Notes under the pieces: generated by a model | Told to the model about the DNA's origin: nothing | The model's database searches: none | Seen by the model: only the letters and a program-made list of their open reading frames with translations | Part shown: piece by piece, positions 8,321 to 15,861 of the stretch | Layout of the letters: each line of letters starts with the position of its first letter | Numbering within the stretch: position 1 is the first letter of the stretch | Assembly (NCBI RefSeq): GCF_003443735.1 | Contig: NZ_CP031969.1 | Coordinates: forward strand, 5,084,001-5,148,000 | Direction of reading: 5' to 3' | DNA from: Streptomyces sp. CC0208 | Lineage (GTDB): Bacteria; Actinomycetota; Actinomycetes; Streptomycetales; Streptomycetaceae | Length of the DNA: 64,000 nucleotides | Position numbers and translations under genes: made by a program

Positions 8321-8988
8321 CACGCCACCGTGATGTTGGAGCTGCCGCTGCTCTGGTAACCCTCCGTGGCGAGGATCATGTAGTACTTGAAGTTGCCCAT
8401 CGGCATGCCGGCCCGGCCCCACGCGTCGAAGTGGTTGCCGGTGGTGATGCTGCCGCCGGTCCGCCTCGACTGCCGCACGCTCCAGTACTGGTTGAAGGTC
8501 TTGGTGCCCTCCACGGACGGGGCGTTGTACCGCGTGGTCTGGTAGATGTCGTACGTGCCGCCGTCGCTGGTGACGGTGCCCTTGTACGTTCCGGTGGGCC
8601 GGTAGGTGCCCCAGTTGTCGACGATGTAGTACTCGACGAGCGGGTTCGAGGTCCAGCCGTAGAGGGCCAGGTAGGCGTTGCCGGACGGGTTGAAGCTGCC
8701 GGAGTAGTTCACGGTCCTGCGGGAGCCGTTGCTCCAGCCCTTGCCGGCCACGAAGTTGCCGGTGTTGCGCCAGGAGGTGCTGTAGTTCCCGCCGGAGTTC
8801 AGGGTCATGGAGACCGTGCCCTGGGCGTCCGTCCAGAACGAGTAGTAGTAGCCGTTGTTGGTCCCGGTCTGGTTCGTGGTGATGACCGTGGCCGCCTCGG
8901 CGGTGCCGGGCAGGGCCAGGGTGGCCCCGGTGGCGAGCAGGAGGCCGCAGACACTGCGGCGCGTCGGGTGTGCGGGTGTGTCAGTCAT
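8320..8988 (-). CDS. GH11 endo-1,4-beta-xylanase, Tat-exported
   Basis: 222 aa. The N-terminus TRRSVCGLLLATGATLALPG is a twin-arginine signal with cleavage expected near GTAEAA. The mature part is a single GH11 beta-jelly roll with catalytic Glu119 (NPLVEYYIVDNWG) and Glu209 (ILATEGYQSSG). There is no carbohydrate-binding module. ATG at 8988 is chosen because it places the Tat motif at the N-terminus. Tat export and lack of a CBM resemble XlnC of S. lividans, while the coupled esterase resembles xlnB-axeA. Probable regulation is through the palindromes at 9043-9156. Confidence 0.95.
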   Translation of the reverse strand: MTDTPAHPTRRSVCGLLLATGATLALPGTAEAATVITTNQTGTNNGYYYSFWTDAQGTVSMTLNSGGNYSTSWRNTGNFVAGKGWSNGSRRTVNYSGSFNPSGNAYLALYGWTSNPLVEYYIVDNWGTYRPTGTYKGTVTSDGGTYDIYQTTRYNAPSVEGTKTFNQYWSVRQSRRTGGSITTGNHFDAWGRAGMPMGNFKYYMILATEGYQSSGSSNITVA

Positions 8989-9042
8989 GCCCCACAGTTT
9001 TGGTCTGACCCTGTCAAGCGTCAACAGTTTCGGCAGATGTTT

Positions 9043-9156
9043 CGAATGCTTCGAGATCCCTCTCACCTGAGGAAATCACCGAAATCTTTCGGAAGATCAC
9101 GGAGGCGGAAGATCGTAAATCCCCTTCATTCTTCGAATGTTTCGAATGCTTTCCGG
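9043..9156. promoter_or_regulatory. Cluster of CGAA/TTCG palindromes upstream of the xylanase
   Basis: Three inverted-repeat sites precede the xylanase start: CGAATGCTTCG at 9043-9053, the perfect CCGAAATCTTTCGG at 9079-9092, and CGAATGTTTCG at 9134-9144 overlapping a fourth half-site (to 9156). Their core CGAA-N-TTCG resembles operators reported for streptomycete xylan-utilisation genes, controlled by LacI-type repressors. No such repressor gene is in this window. Confidence 0.6.
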
Positions 9157-9303
9157 AGAGTGTGCGATGCCAGTGGTCCATACTGTGGAAGGAGGGCGTG
9201 TCCGGCGCGGTCCGAGTCGGAGGGGGCAACCGATTTCGGAGGGGGACACAGCAAAGGCAAGGAGGTCATCCCACTCCTTGCCACTCTCAACGTATAGCGC
9301 ACC

Positions 9304-9327
9304 GGGGGGCTTGCGGCAAGGCCCCGG
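9304..9327 (+). promoter_or_regulatory. Rifamycin-associated element (RAE)
   Basis: The 20-bp core GGGGCTTGCGGCAAGGCCCC at 9306-9325 is a near-perfect inverted repeat of the published RAE type. RAEs sit upstream of rifamycin-inducible resistance genes in actinomycetes. It lies 75 bp before the TTG start of the HelR-like gene, the expected target. Confidence 0.85.
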
Positions 9328-9399
9328 TGCGGGCGCACACTTACCGGCCTGTTCGTCCCTCGTGGTCGTAGAAAATGACCTCACATCGGAGCTGCTGAC

Positions 9400-11559
9400 T
9401 TGAATTCCCTGCCCACCCGCGTGTTCGACCTTCCCGAGCGCCTTGCCGCCAAGGCCGACCCGACGCTGATCGCCGCCGACGAGGAACACTTCGCGGCCAT
9501 CGCGCAGTGCCTGGAAGAGACCATCGCCGAACTGTCCGCCACCCTCGCCGCCACCCTCCGGGCGCCCGGCGGCATCGGTCAGGAAGCCATGGACCGGGAC
9601 ACGGAGGTCCACCGCCTCGGCGCCCGGCTGCGCACCCTGCGCCGCTTCGGCCTGGACCTGTGTCTCGGGCACATGGTGGGCGCGGACGACTCCGACTCCG
9701 AGCCCGTGTACGTCGGACGGCTCGGCCTCACCGACAGCGAGGGCCGCAGGCTGCTCGTCGACTGGCGTTCCCCCGCGGCCGAGCCGTTCTTCGGGGCCAC
9801 CCACGCCAACCCGATGGGGCTGGCGAGCCGCCGCAGGTACCGCTGGAAGAACGGCCGGATCGGCGACTACTGGGACGAGGTGTTCGCCCCCGACGGGTTC
9901 GCCGGACACCACGCCTCGCTCGACGACCAGTCCGCCTTCATCGCCAGCCTCGGCAGCGACCGCTCGGAACGGATGCGGGACGTCCTCGGCACCATCCAGG
10001 CCGACCAGGACGCCATCATCCGCGCGGGATCACGCGGCGCGCTGGTCGTCGACGGCGGCCCCGGCACCGGCAAGACCGTCGTCGCCCTGCACCGCTCGGC
10101 CTACCTCCTGCACTCCGACCCGCGACTCGGGCACCGCCGCGGCGGAGTGCTGTTCGTCGGCCCGCACCGGCCCTACCTGGCCTACGTCTCCGACGTCCTG
10201 CCCAGCCTCGGCGAGGAGGGCGTGCAGACCTGCGTCCTGAGGGACCTCGTGGCCGAGGGAGCCACGGCCGGGGTCGAGACGGACCCGGAGGTGGCCCGCC
10301 TGAAGTCGTCGGCGGACCTGGTGAAGGCGATCGAGAAGGCCGTCCGGTTCTACGAGGAGCCGCCCACCGAGGGCATGACCGTCACCACCCACTGGTCCGA
10401 CATCCCGCTGACCGCCGCCGACTGGGCCGAGGCGTTCGACGCGGCGGAGGGCGCCCCGCACAACGACGCACGCGACCAGGTCTGGAACGAGCTGCTCACG
10501 ATCCTGGTCGACCGGCACGACGGCGACGCCCCGGAGGCGCTGCTGCGCAAGTCCCTGCGCCAGAACCGCGACCTGCTCACCGCCTTCAACCGCGCGTGGC
10601 CGCTGCTGGAGGCGGCCGACCTTGTCTCGGACCTGTGGACGGTCCCGGCCTATCTGCGGATGTGCGCCCCCTGGCTGGACCGCGACGAGGTACGGGCGCT
10701 GCAGCGCGCGGACGGCCAGGCCTGGACGGTGTCCGACCTGCCGCTCCTGGACGCGGCACGGCAGCGGCTCGGCGACCCGGAGATCTCGCGCCGCAGACGC
10801 CGTAACGAGGCCACCGTAGCCGCCGAGCGCGAGCGCATGACCACGGTCGTGGAGAACCTGAGCGCGGTCGCCGACGACGAGTACGGCATGGGCCTGGTGA
10901 CGATGCTCAAGGGCGAGGACTTCCACCACGCCCTGGTCGACGAGAGCGCCCTTCAGGTGAGTGACCCCGACCTGCTCGCCGGCCCCTTCGCCCATGTCGT
11001 CGTCGACGAGGCACAGGAACTGACCGACGCCGAGTGGCAGATGCTGCTGCTGCGCTGCCCGTCCCGCAGCTTCACCATCGTCGGCGACCGCGCCCAGGCG
11101 AGGCACGGCTTCACGGAGTCCTGGCAGGAGAGGCTGCGGCGGGTGGGTCTCGACCGCGTCGAAATGGCCTCCCTGAGCATCAACTACCGCACCCCGGAAG
11201 AGATCATGAAGGAGGCCGAGCCGGTCATCCGCGCCGCCCTCCCGGACGCCAACGTGCCCACGTCGATCCGCAGCACCGGCACCCCGGTCACCTACGGCTC
11301 GGTGACGGAACTGACCGCACTCCTGGACACCTGGCTCGGCACCCACCCCGAGGGCATCGCCTGCGTCATCGGAGCCCCCGACTTCGAGCCGTCTCCCCGG
11401 GTCCGCTCCCTGACCCCGGCCCTCTCCAAGGGCCTCGAGTTCGACCTGGTGATCCTCGTGGACCCGCAGAACTTCGGCGAGGGCGTCGAGGGGGCGGTGG
11501 ACCGGTACGTGGCGATGACCAGGGCGACGCAACGGCTCGTGATGCTCACCAGCTCCTGA
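9400..11559 (+). CDS. helR: HelR-like RNA polymerase recycling ATPase (UvrD/HelD family)
   Basis: 719 aa, superfamily 1 helicase-like motor. The N-terminal region (1-200) is the HelD-type arm. Walker A is VVDGGPGTGKTVVALHRSAY at about 210-230. Walker B is HVVVDEAQELTDAEWQM, followed by FTIVGDRAQARHGF, LSINYRTPEEIM and the C-terminal motif DRYVAMTRATQRLVML. The TTG start has GGAG 8 nt upstream. Family role: HelD/HelR proteins enter RNA polymerase, release stalled complexes and, for HelR of S. venezuelae, displace rifamycins. The RAE at 9304 marks it as the rifamycin-inducible type. Generic UvrD-like ATPase would be the fallback name. Confidence 0.9.
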   Translation: MNSLPTRVFDLPERLAAKADPTLIAADEEHFAAIAQCLEETIAELSATLAATLRAPGGIGQEAMDRDTEVHRLGARLRTLRRFGLDLCLGHMVGADDSDSEPVYVGRLGLTDSEGRRLLVDWRSPAAEPFFGATHANPMGLASRRRYRWKNGRIGDYWDEVFAPDGFAGHHASLDDQSAFIASLGSDRSERMRDVLGTIQADQDAIIRAGSRGALVVDGGPGTGKTVVALHRSAYLLHSDPRLGHRRGGVLFVGPHRPYLAYVSDVLPSLGEEGVQTCVLRDLVAEGATAGVETDPEVARLKSSADLVKAIEKAVRFYEEPPTEGMTVTTHWSDIPLTAADWAEAFDAAEGAPHNDARDQVWNELLTILVDRHDGDAPEALLRKSLRQNRDLLTAFNRAWPLLEAADLVSDLWTVPAYLRMCAPWLDRDEVRALQRADGQAWTVSDLPLLDAARQRLGDPEISRRRRRNEATVAAERERMTTVVENLSAVADDEYGMGLVTMLKGEDFHHALVDESALQVSDPDLLAGPFAHVVVDEAQELTDAEWQMLLLRCPSRSFTIVGDRAQARHGFTESWQERLRRVGLDRVEMASLSINYRTPEEIMKEAEPVIRAALPDANVPTSIRSTGTPVTYGSVTELTALLDTWLGTHPEGIACVIGAPDFEPSPRVRSLTPALSKGLEFDLVILVDPQNFGEGVEGAVDRYVAMTRATQRLVMLTSS

Positions 11560-11587
11560 GTCGCAGCTCCTCGCCCTGCTTCGCCCC

Positions 11588-11871
11588 CTACCCCCTCACC
11601 GCCTTGTGCGGGGCGGACATGGCGTCGATGTAGCCGGCGTCGCCGTCGTCGATCGACTGGATCTGCAGGGAGTCCACGATCAGACCGATCTTCGCCATCT
11701 CGGTCTTGGAGGTGTCCAGGACCTCCGCGGCGAGCGTCTGCCGCTCGGTGACGATCTCCTCGACGGCCGGTCAGGACCGATATCGCACATCGACAGCGTC
11801 AGGAAGCGGGTCTTGCGAAAGAACGGGATCAACATCGCCTCGTCGGGAGCGGGGACGCGGTATCCGAACAT
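11588..11871 (-). pseudogene. Flotillin/SPFH-domain protein, degenerate
   Basis: The ATG at 11871 opens MFGYRVPAPDEAMLI, the usual start of streptomycete flotillins, then jumps to PFFRKTRFLTLSMC, which in intact homologues lies roughly 25 residues further on. A second, larger gap follows, and another frame continues with VEEIVTERQTLAAEVLD and KIGLIVDSLQIQSIDD to a stop at 11588. The gene has thus lost most of the SPFH domain in at least two deletions, one out of frame, and its coiled-coil C-terminus. Intact family members scaffold membrane microdomains. This copy cannot. Confidence 0.8.
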
Positions 11872-11882
11872 GCTTGTACTTC

Positions 11883-12137
11883 TCAGTCGGCGTCGGCGGA
11901 GTCGCCGCCGAGCGCGTCCAATGGATCCACCCACTCGATGACGCCGACCTGTCGGCATCCACTTGATTCGATCACGAGCACGGTCGCGCCCATGGGCAGG
12001 GGATCCTCCGACCAGGCGAGGAACGTCTCGGAGCCGCCTCTGACCCGCACCAGGACCTCACGGGGGCCGGCGGATCCGCGCGTTCCGATGAGGACCTTCC
12101 CCGTGCAGCCGATCACGGCCCCGTCCTGCGGCATCAC
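11883..12137 (-). CDS. Small NfeD-like/flotillin-associated protein
   Basis: 84 aa. It has no membrane helix, and its beta-rich sequence (TGKVLIGTRGSAGPREVLVR, then FLAWSEDPLPMGATVLVIES) suits an OB-fold like the C-terminal domain of NfeD. GTG at 12137 has GGAGG 7 nt upstream; ATG at 12134 is equally possible. It ends 11 bp before the flotillin pseudogene start. In related genomes such a gene leads the flotillin gene, so this is the intact half of a broken operon. Confidence 0.65.
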   Translation of the reverse strand: MMPQDGAVIGCTGKVLIGTRGSAGPREVLVRVRGGSETFLAWSEDPLPMGATVLVIESSGCRQVGVIEWVDPLDALGGDSADAD

Positions 12138-12179
12138 CGGCCGTCCTCCTGCTCCTGGCCCCAGGATTCCGACGATAGA

Positions 12180-12475
12180 CCCACTCCGCCCGGGATTTAC
12201 GAGGTGTGGGGCGCCGCTGTGCCGGCGCGCGTTCGGACTGCGCCGTACGAGCCGCCCCGAGGATGCGGAGCGCGCCGCCTCGAGAAGCTGCAGGCGCGGC
12301 CGGGTGGGCGTGCGCAGTCACCGGCCGGACGGCGCGGCACCGTCGGCCGGAGTGGGAGGCCGAAGGGGACGCGCCTGTGCCCGTGGGGCGACGCGTGCCC
12401 TCCCGGACGAGCCGGGAGCGGCGGCGCTCGCCTCCCTGAGCGTCACCGCACCCACCGGGCTTCGCCGGACAAGTC
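12180..12475. other. Intergenic, no gene recognised
   Basis: About 300 bp with several short open frames on both strands, but none has recognisable motifs or a good ribosome binding site. Confidence 0.4.
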
Positions 12476-12757
12476 CTAGCGGGCGAGCGAGCCGTTCTGG
12501 GCGTCGGACGCGGACTGCCACGCCTGTACACCCGCTCGGGACGCCTCTTTGGCCTGCCGCCACTTCGCGGCCGCCTGCTGGGTCGGGGGCACGTCCATGT
12601 CACGGATCATGCGCCGGCCCGCCGTGAACACGGCCAAAGCCGCGACAGCCATGCCTGCGCTCGCCACCACGGCACCGGCCGCGGTGAGCACGACGCCGAT
12701 CCTCACGAGCCGGGTGTCGATGTCGATCGTCCGAGGGGACTGCTGGTGGTGGTTCAT
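12476..12757 (-). CDS. Small single-span membrane protein of unknown function
   Basis: 93 aa. A polar N-terminus (MNHHQQSPRTIDIDTR) is followed by one or two hydrophobic segments (about residues 20-50: VVLTAAGAVVASAGMAVAAL), then a charged Trp/Gln/Lys-containing tail. It resembles small conserved actinobacterial membrane proteins with no assigned role. ATG at 12757, with only a weak GGAG very close to the start. It lies 48 bp downstream of the antiporter on the same strand and may share its transcript. Confidence 0.65.
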   Translation of the reverse strand: MNHHQQSPRTIDIDTRLVRIGVVLTAAGAVVASAGMAVAALAVFTAGRRMIRDMDVPPTQQAAAKWRQAKEASRAGVQAWQSASDAQNGSLAR

Positions 12758-12805
12758 GACTCCACCATCCAACGGAGGCAATCGCCTCGCATCCCGACCG
12801 ACGGC

Positions 12806-14566
12806 TCACACCTGGACCGGGCCCGGGGTCAGCAGGACGACCGTGTCCCCCGGCCGGGGCAGTGGTGTGCTGCCTTCCGTCACCGGATCGAGGCGGCCGT
12901 CCCGGCGTACGAGGAACAGCAGATCGCTGCCGGGCGGTAGGGCTTTTGCGGCGGGCTGAGCGAGAACGGCCGCTCCCCGCGCGTACCGGTGAGCGAACGT
13001 CGGCCAGGTCAGGTCCGGACCGAACAAGACCTCGCCGCCGATGAACGGCGCCACCGCGCCGTGGCTGTCGGCCGGTGCGTTGAGGCGGTGGACCGTGCCC
13101 TCCACGCTGCCTCGCAGAAGCACCGCCGCCAGTGCGTTGAAGTCGTCCTCCGCGGTGAGGAAGTACACCGCCGTGATGCCCTCCAGCTCGGCGGCCTCAC
13201 CCGTGGCGGCGCCCAGCAGCTCACCGGGAGCAAGTTCGACGCCCGCCTTCCGGATACGTTCGCGCTGTTCCTCTTCCCCCGCCCACATCAGCACTTCCAG
13301 CCCCGCTCTCTTCAAGGCCACACCCAGGTCGACCACCCAGGGGTCGCCGCCGACCAGCAAGGGCCGCGAGCGGGAGGGGCGCACGACGCCCAGGCGCCGG
13401 GCGACAGGCGAGGCGGTCAGGCCGTAGAGCGTCACCGTCGCGACGATGACCACGAACGTGGCCGGAAGGATCTTCGACGCACCGCCGATCCCTTTCGCCA
13501 CCAGCCCGGCCGAGAACGTGGAAGCCGTGGCGGCCGCCACGATGCCGCGCGGCGCCATCCAGCCGATGAAGCCCCGCTCGCCGTGGGTCAGGTCGGTGCC
13601 GACGCTGGACGCGAGCGCCACCAGTGGCCTGACGACCAGGACCAGAAAGGCGGCGAGTCCGAGCGCGGGCAGCCACACATGGCGCAGCGAGTGCGGGGTG
13701 ACGGTGGCCGAGATCGAGATGAAGAGCAGGCCGAGGATCAGACTGACCAGGGTCTCGAAGAAGGGCCGGCGCGCGGGTACGGACATGCTGGGGAGGTTGG
13801 CCACGGCCAGGCCCATCACCACGGCGGCGATGAGTCCCGTGTCGTCGCGCAGGACGTCGCAGAACGCCGCCACACCGATCACCGCGGCGAGCTGCGCCGT
13901 GGTGCCGAGAACCTCGCCGAGCCGCAGTACCCGGAACAGCACCCACAGCAGAGCCGCGCCGACCGCCCCCGCGGCCACTCCGATGCCCATGCTGCCGAGG
14001 AAGTGCTGCATCCCACCGCCGAGGTGGTGCGAGCTCGCCAGGATCGCGTGGAAGACCAGTGCCCCCAGCACGCCGCCGACCGGGTCGATGAGGGAGCCTT
14101 CCCAGACCAGGATGCGCTGGAGCCGGTCCTTCGGTCGTACGAAGCTGAGCAGCGGTCCGACGACCGTCGGCCCCGAGACCACGAGGATCGCCCCGAGCAT
14201 GAGGGCCGCCCGTTCGGAGATGTCCAGCAGCGGCGCGGCGAGGAGCGTGCCGAGGAGCCCGGTGATCAGGACGCCGAACCAGAGCAGCCGTACGACGACG
14301 CTGCGGGTGTGGCCCTTCAGCCTCGCCAGGTCCAGCCCGAGGCCCGCGTCGTAGAGGATCACGGCGACGCTCAGCGACACCAGCGGTGAGAACGCCGCTC
14401 CCAGCAGTTGCTCGGGGTCGACTTCGTCGGTCAGCGCGCCGGCGGTGAAGCCGACCGGCAGCAGGACGATGAGGCCGGGGACGCGCAGGCGGTCGGCCAG
14501 GATCTGCGATCCGACGGCCAGCACCAGGATCATGCCCACACCGATGAGCACCTGGTTCGTCGTCAC
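12806..14566 (-). CDS. Cation:proton antiporter (CPA family) with cytosolic regulatory domain
   Basis: 586 aa. About 12 membrane segments fill residues 1-390, with signatures VVSGPTVVGPLLSFVRPKDR, VWEGSLIDPVGGVLGAL and GFIGWMAPRGIVAAATASTF. The C-terminal 190 residues are a soluble TrkA-N/TrkA-C-like regulatory domain (LLVGGDPWVVDLGVALKRAG; PRPGDTVVLLTP). The domain order is that of NhaP-type Na+(K+)/H+ antiporters whose tail senses nucleotide or redox state. Function: export of monovalent cations in exchange for protons at the cytoplasmic membrane; the ion is not determinable here. It is the middle gene of a same-strand series with the DUF389 protein (81 bp upstream) and the small membrane protein. 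Confidence 0.9.
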   Translation of the reverse strand: MTTNQVLIGVGMILVLAVGSQILADRLRVPGLIVLLPVGFTAGALTDEVDPEQLLGAAFSPLVSLSVAVILYDAGLGLDLARLKGHTRSVVVRLLWFGVLITGLLGTLLAAPLLDISERAALMLGAILVVSGPTVVGPLLSFVRPKDRLQRILVWEGSLIDPVGGVLGALVFHAILASSHHLGGGMQHFLGSMGIGVAAGAVGAALLWVLFRVLRLGEVLGTTAQLAAVIGVAAFCDVLRDDTGLIAAVVMGLAVANLPSMSVPARRPFFETLVSLILGLLFISISATVTPHSLRHVWLPALGLAAFLVLVVRPLVALASSVGTDLTHGERGFIGWMAPRGIVAAATASTFSAGLVAKGIGGASKILPATFVVIVATVTLYGLTASPVARRLGVVRPSRSRPLLVGGDPWVVDLGVALKRAGLEVLMWAGEEEQRERIRKAGVELAPGELLGAATGEAAELEGITAVYFLTAEDDFNALAAVLLRGSVEGTVHRLNAPADSHGAVAPFIGGEVLFGPDLTWPTFAHRYARGAAVLAQPAAKALPPGSDLLFLVRRDGRLDPVTEGSTPLPRPGDTVVLLTPGPVQV

Positions 14567-14647
14567 AAGTGGTCCTCTCGAGGCGTGGTGGCGGAACGAG
14601 TCGGTGCATGCCGTGTCGCAGGGGCAGCTGCCGTCACGTCTGCGGCG

Positions 14648-15601
14648 TCACCTGCTGCCCGCACGTCTGCTGCGACGGCCGATGCGGCGCCAGGCAGCCC
14701 GTTGGAATCTGATCATCAGTACGCCCACCAGGATCAGCAGCACGATGTTGAGCAGCAGCTGCACCAGGGATCCGCGCGCCTCGCTCCAGCTGGAGAACGC
14801 GCAGGAGACGCCGATGTCGGCGGCGGCCGGGATGGTGGTGACCGAGATGAAGACGCCGAGCAGCGCACTGGTCCTGGCCTGGGTCAGCGACATGATCCCG
14901 ATGATGCCGGCCAGCACCGCGACGACGACGGAGAAGACGTTGGGGGCGTCGATCAGCGCGGAGACCGGCCTGAAGCCCTGCCCGAACGCCCGGGGTTGAA
15001 GGTCGAGGCCCCGGATCGCCCACGAGAACAGGAAGGTCACCAGGACGGCCAGCAGGAATCCCACGGTCAGGGCGATCAGGCCCTGCCGGACCCTGGTGCC
15101 GTTCCGGCGGTCGATGCCCAGCGCGACGCTGGTGATGGCGCCGTACTCCGGCCCCACGACCATCGCCGCGACGATCAGGATCTGGGAATTGGTGAGGATG
15201 CCCACGGCCCCGATGACGCCTGCGATGGTCAGGTAGACGTAGAAGCTCGGCAGGTAGGTGCCCTCGGCGCGCATGCGCGCTTCGACCTCCTCCCAGACCG
15301 GCGCGTGCGCGAGTGCCCCGAGTTGCCGCTGTTCCGCCGCGCCCGCGGCCTCGGAGAAGGCCATCTCGACCGGCTCGATGACGATGGATCCGCGACGGTC
15401 GAGTTCCAGCTCGCGCAAGCCGCGCAGCACGCTGTTGGCCGCGCCGGCCAGGACGTCGCACACGATCGCGTCGCCGTCGGGGTTGCGTGCCGGTTCGGGA
15501 AGGACGACCAGGTTGAAGACGAAGCGGTCGTCGGTCAGCAACCCCACGGCCCGGGAGGTGAGATCAGGAGGGCTCACCAGCCGGACGTGGATCATCTCCA
15601 T
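14648..15601 (-). CDS. DUF389 integral membrane protein
   Basis: 317 aa. A soluble N-terminal part (1-110) precedes the DUF389 membrane domain, with the family signature SQILIVAAMVVGPEYGAITS and about five helices, ending in a basic tail RRIGRRSRRAGSR. Function of the family is unknown. Homologues often stand beside ion transporters, as this one does beside the antiporter at 12806. ATG at 15601, with an internal ATG two codons later. Confidence 0.88.
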   Translation of the reverse strand: MEMIHVRLVSPPDLTSRAVGLLTDDRFVFNLVVLPEPARNPDGDAIVCDVLAGAANSVLRGLRELELDRRGSIVIEPVEMAFSEAAGAAEQRQLGALAHAPVWEEVEARMRAEGTYLPSFYVYLTIAGVIGAVGILTNSQILIVAAMVVGPEYGAITSVALGIDRRNGTRVRQGLIALTVGFLLAVLVTFLFSWAIRGLDLQPRAFGQGFRPVSALIDAPNVFSVVVAVLAGIIGIMSLTQARTSALLGVFISVTTIPAAADIGVSCAFSSWSEARGSLVQLLLNIVLLILVGVLMIRFQRAAWRRIGRRSRRAGSR

Positions 15602-15861
15602 GCTTCACGACCTCCATCGCTCGGCCGACGGGCCCGCCGAGGCGCCAGGGCACACGAGCACCGGGCTCCGCCTACGATCGGCCGACTCCAGCCAGTAACG
15701 CCCGGCGGGCGGGGGTCGGCAAGCCGGGTGCGGCGCTCGCCTCCCGCGCCACGGCCGATTCCGCGGTCGGCCACGTCTGCCGCGGACCGTTCCGACGCGC
15801 AAGGATCACCCGAGTGGCCGATAGTGGACGTAGGGGGGCTCCCCGAGATCTCGGAGCTGTC

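Noticed and set aside
9341..9374. A -35/-10 promoter for helR (TTACCG and TAGAAA)
   Set aside because: The spacer would be 22 bp, too long to support the call; only the RAE is reported.
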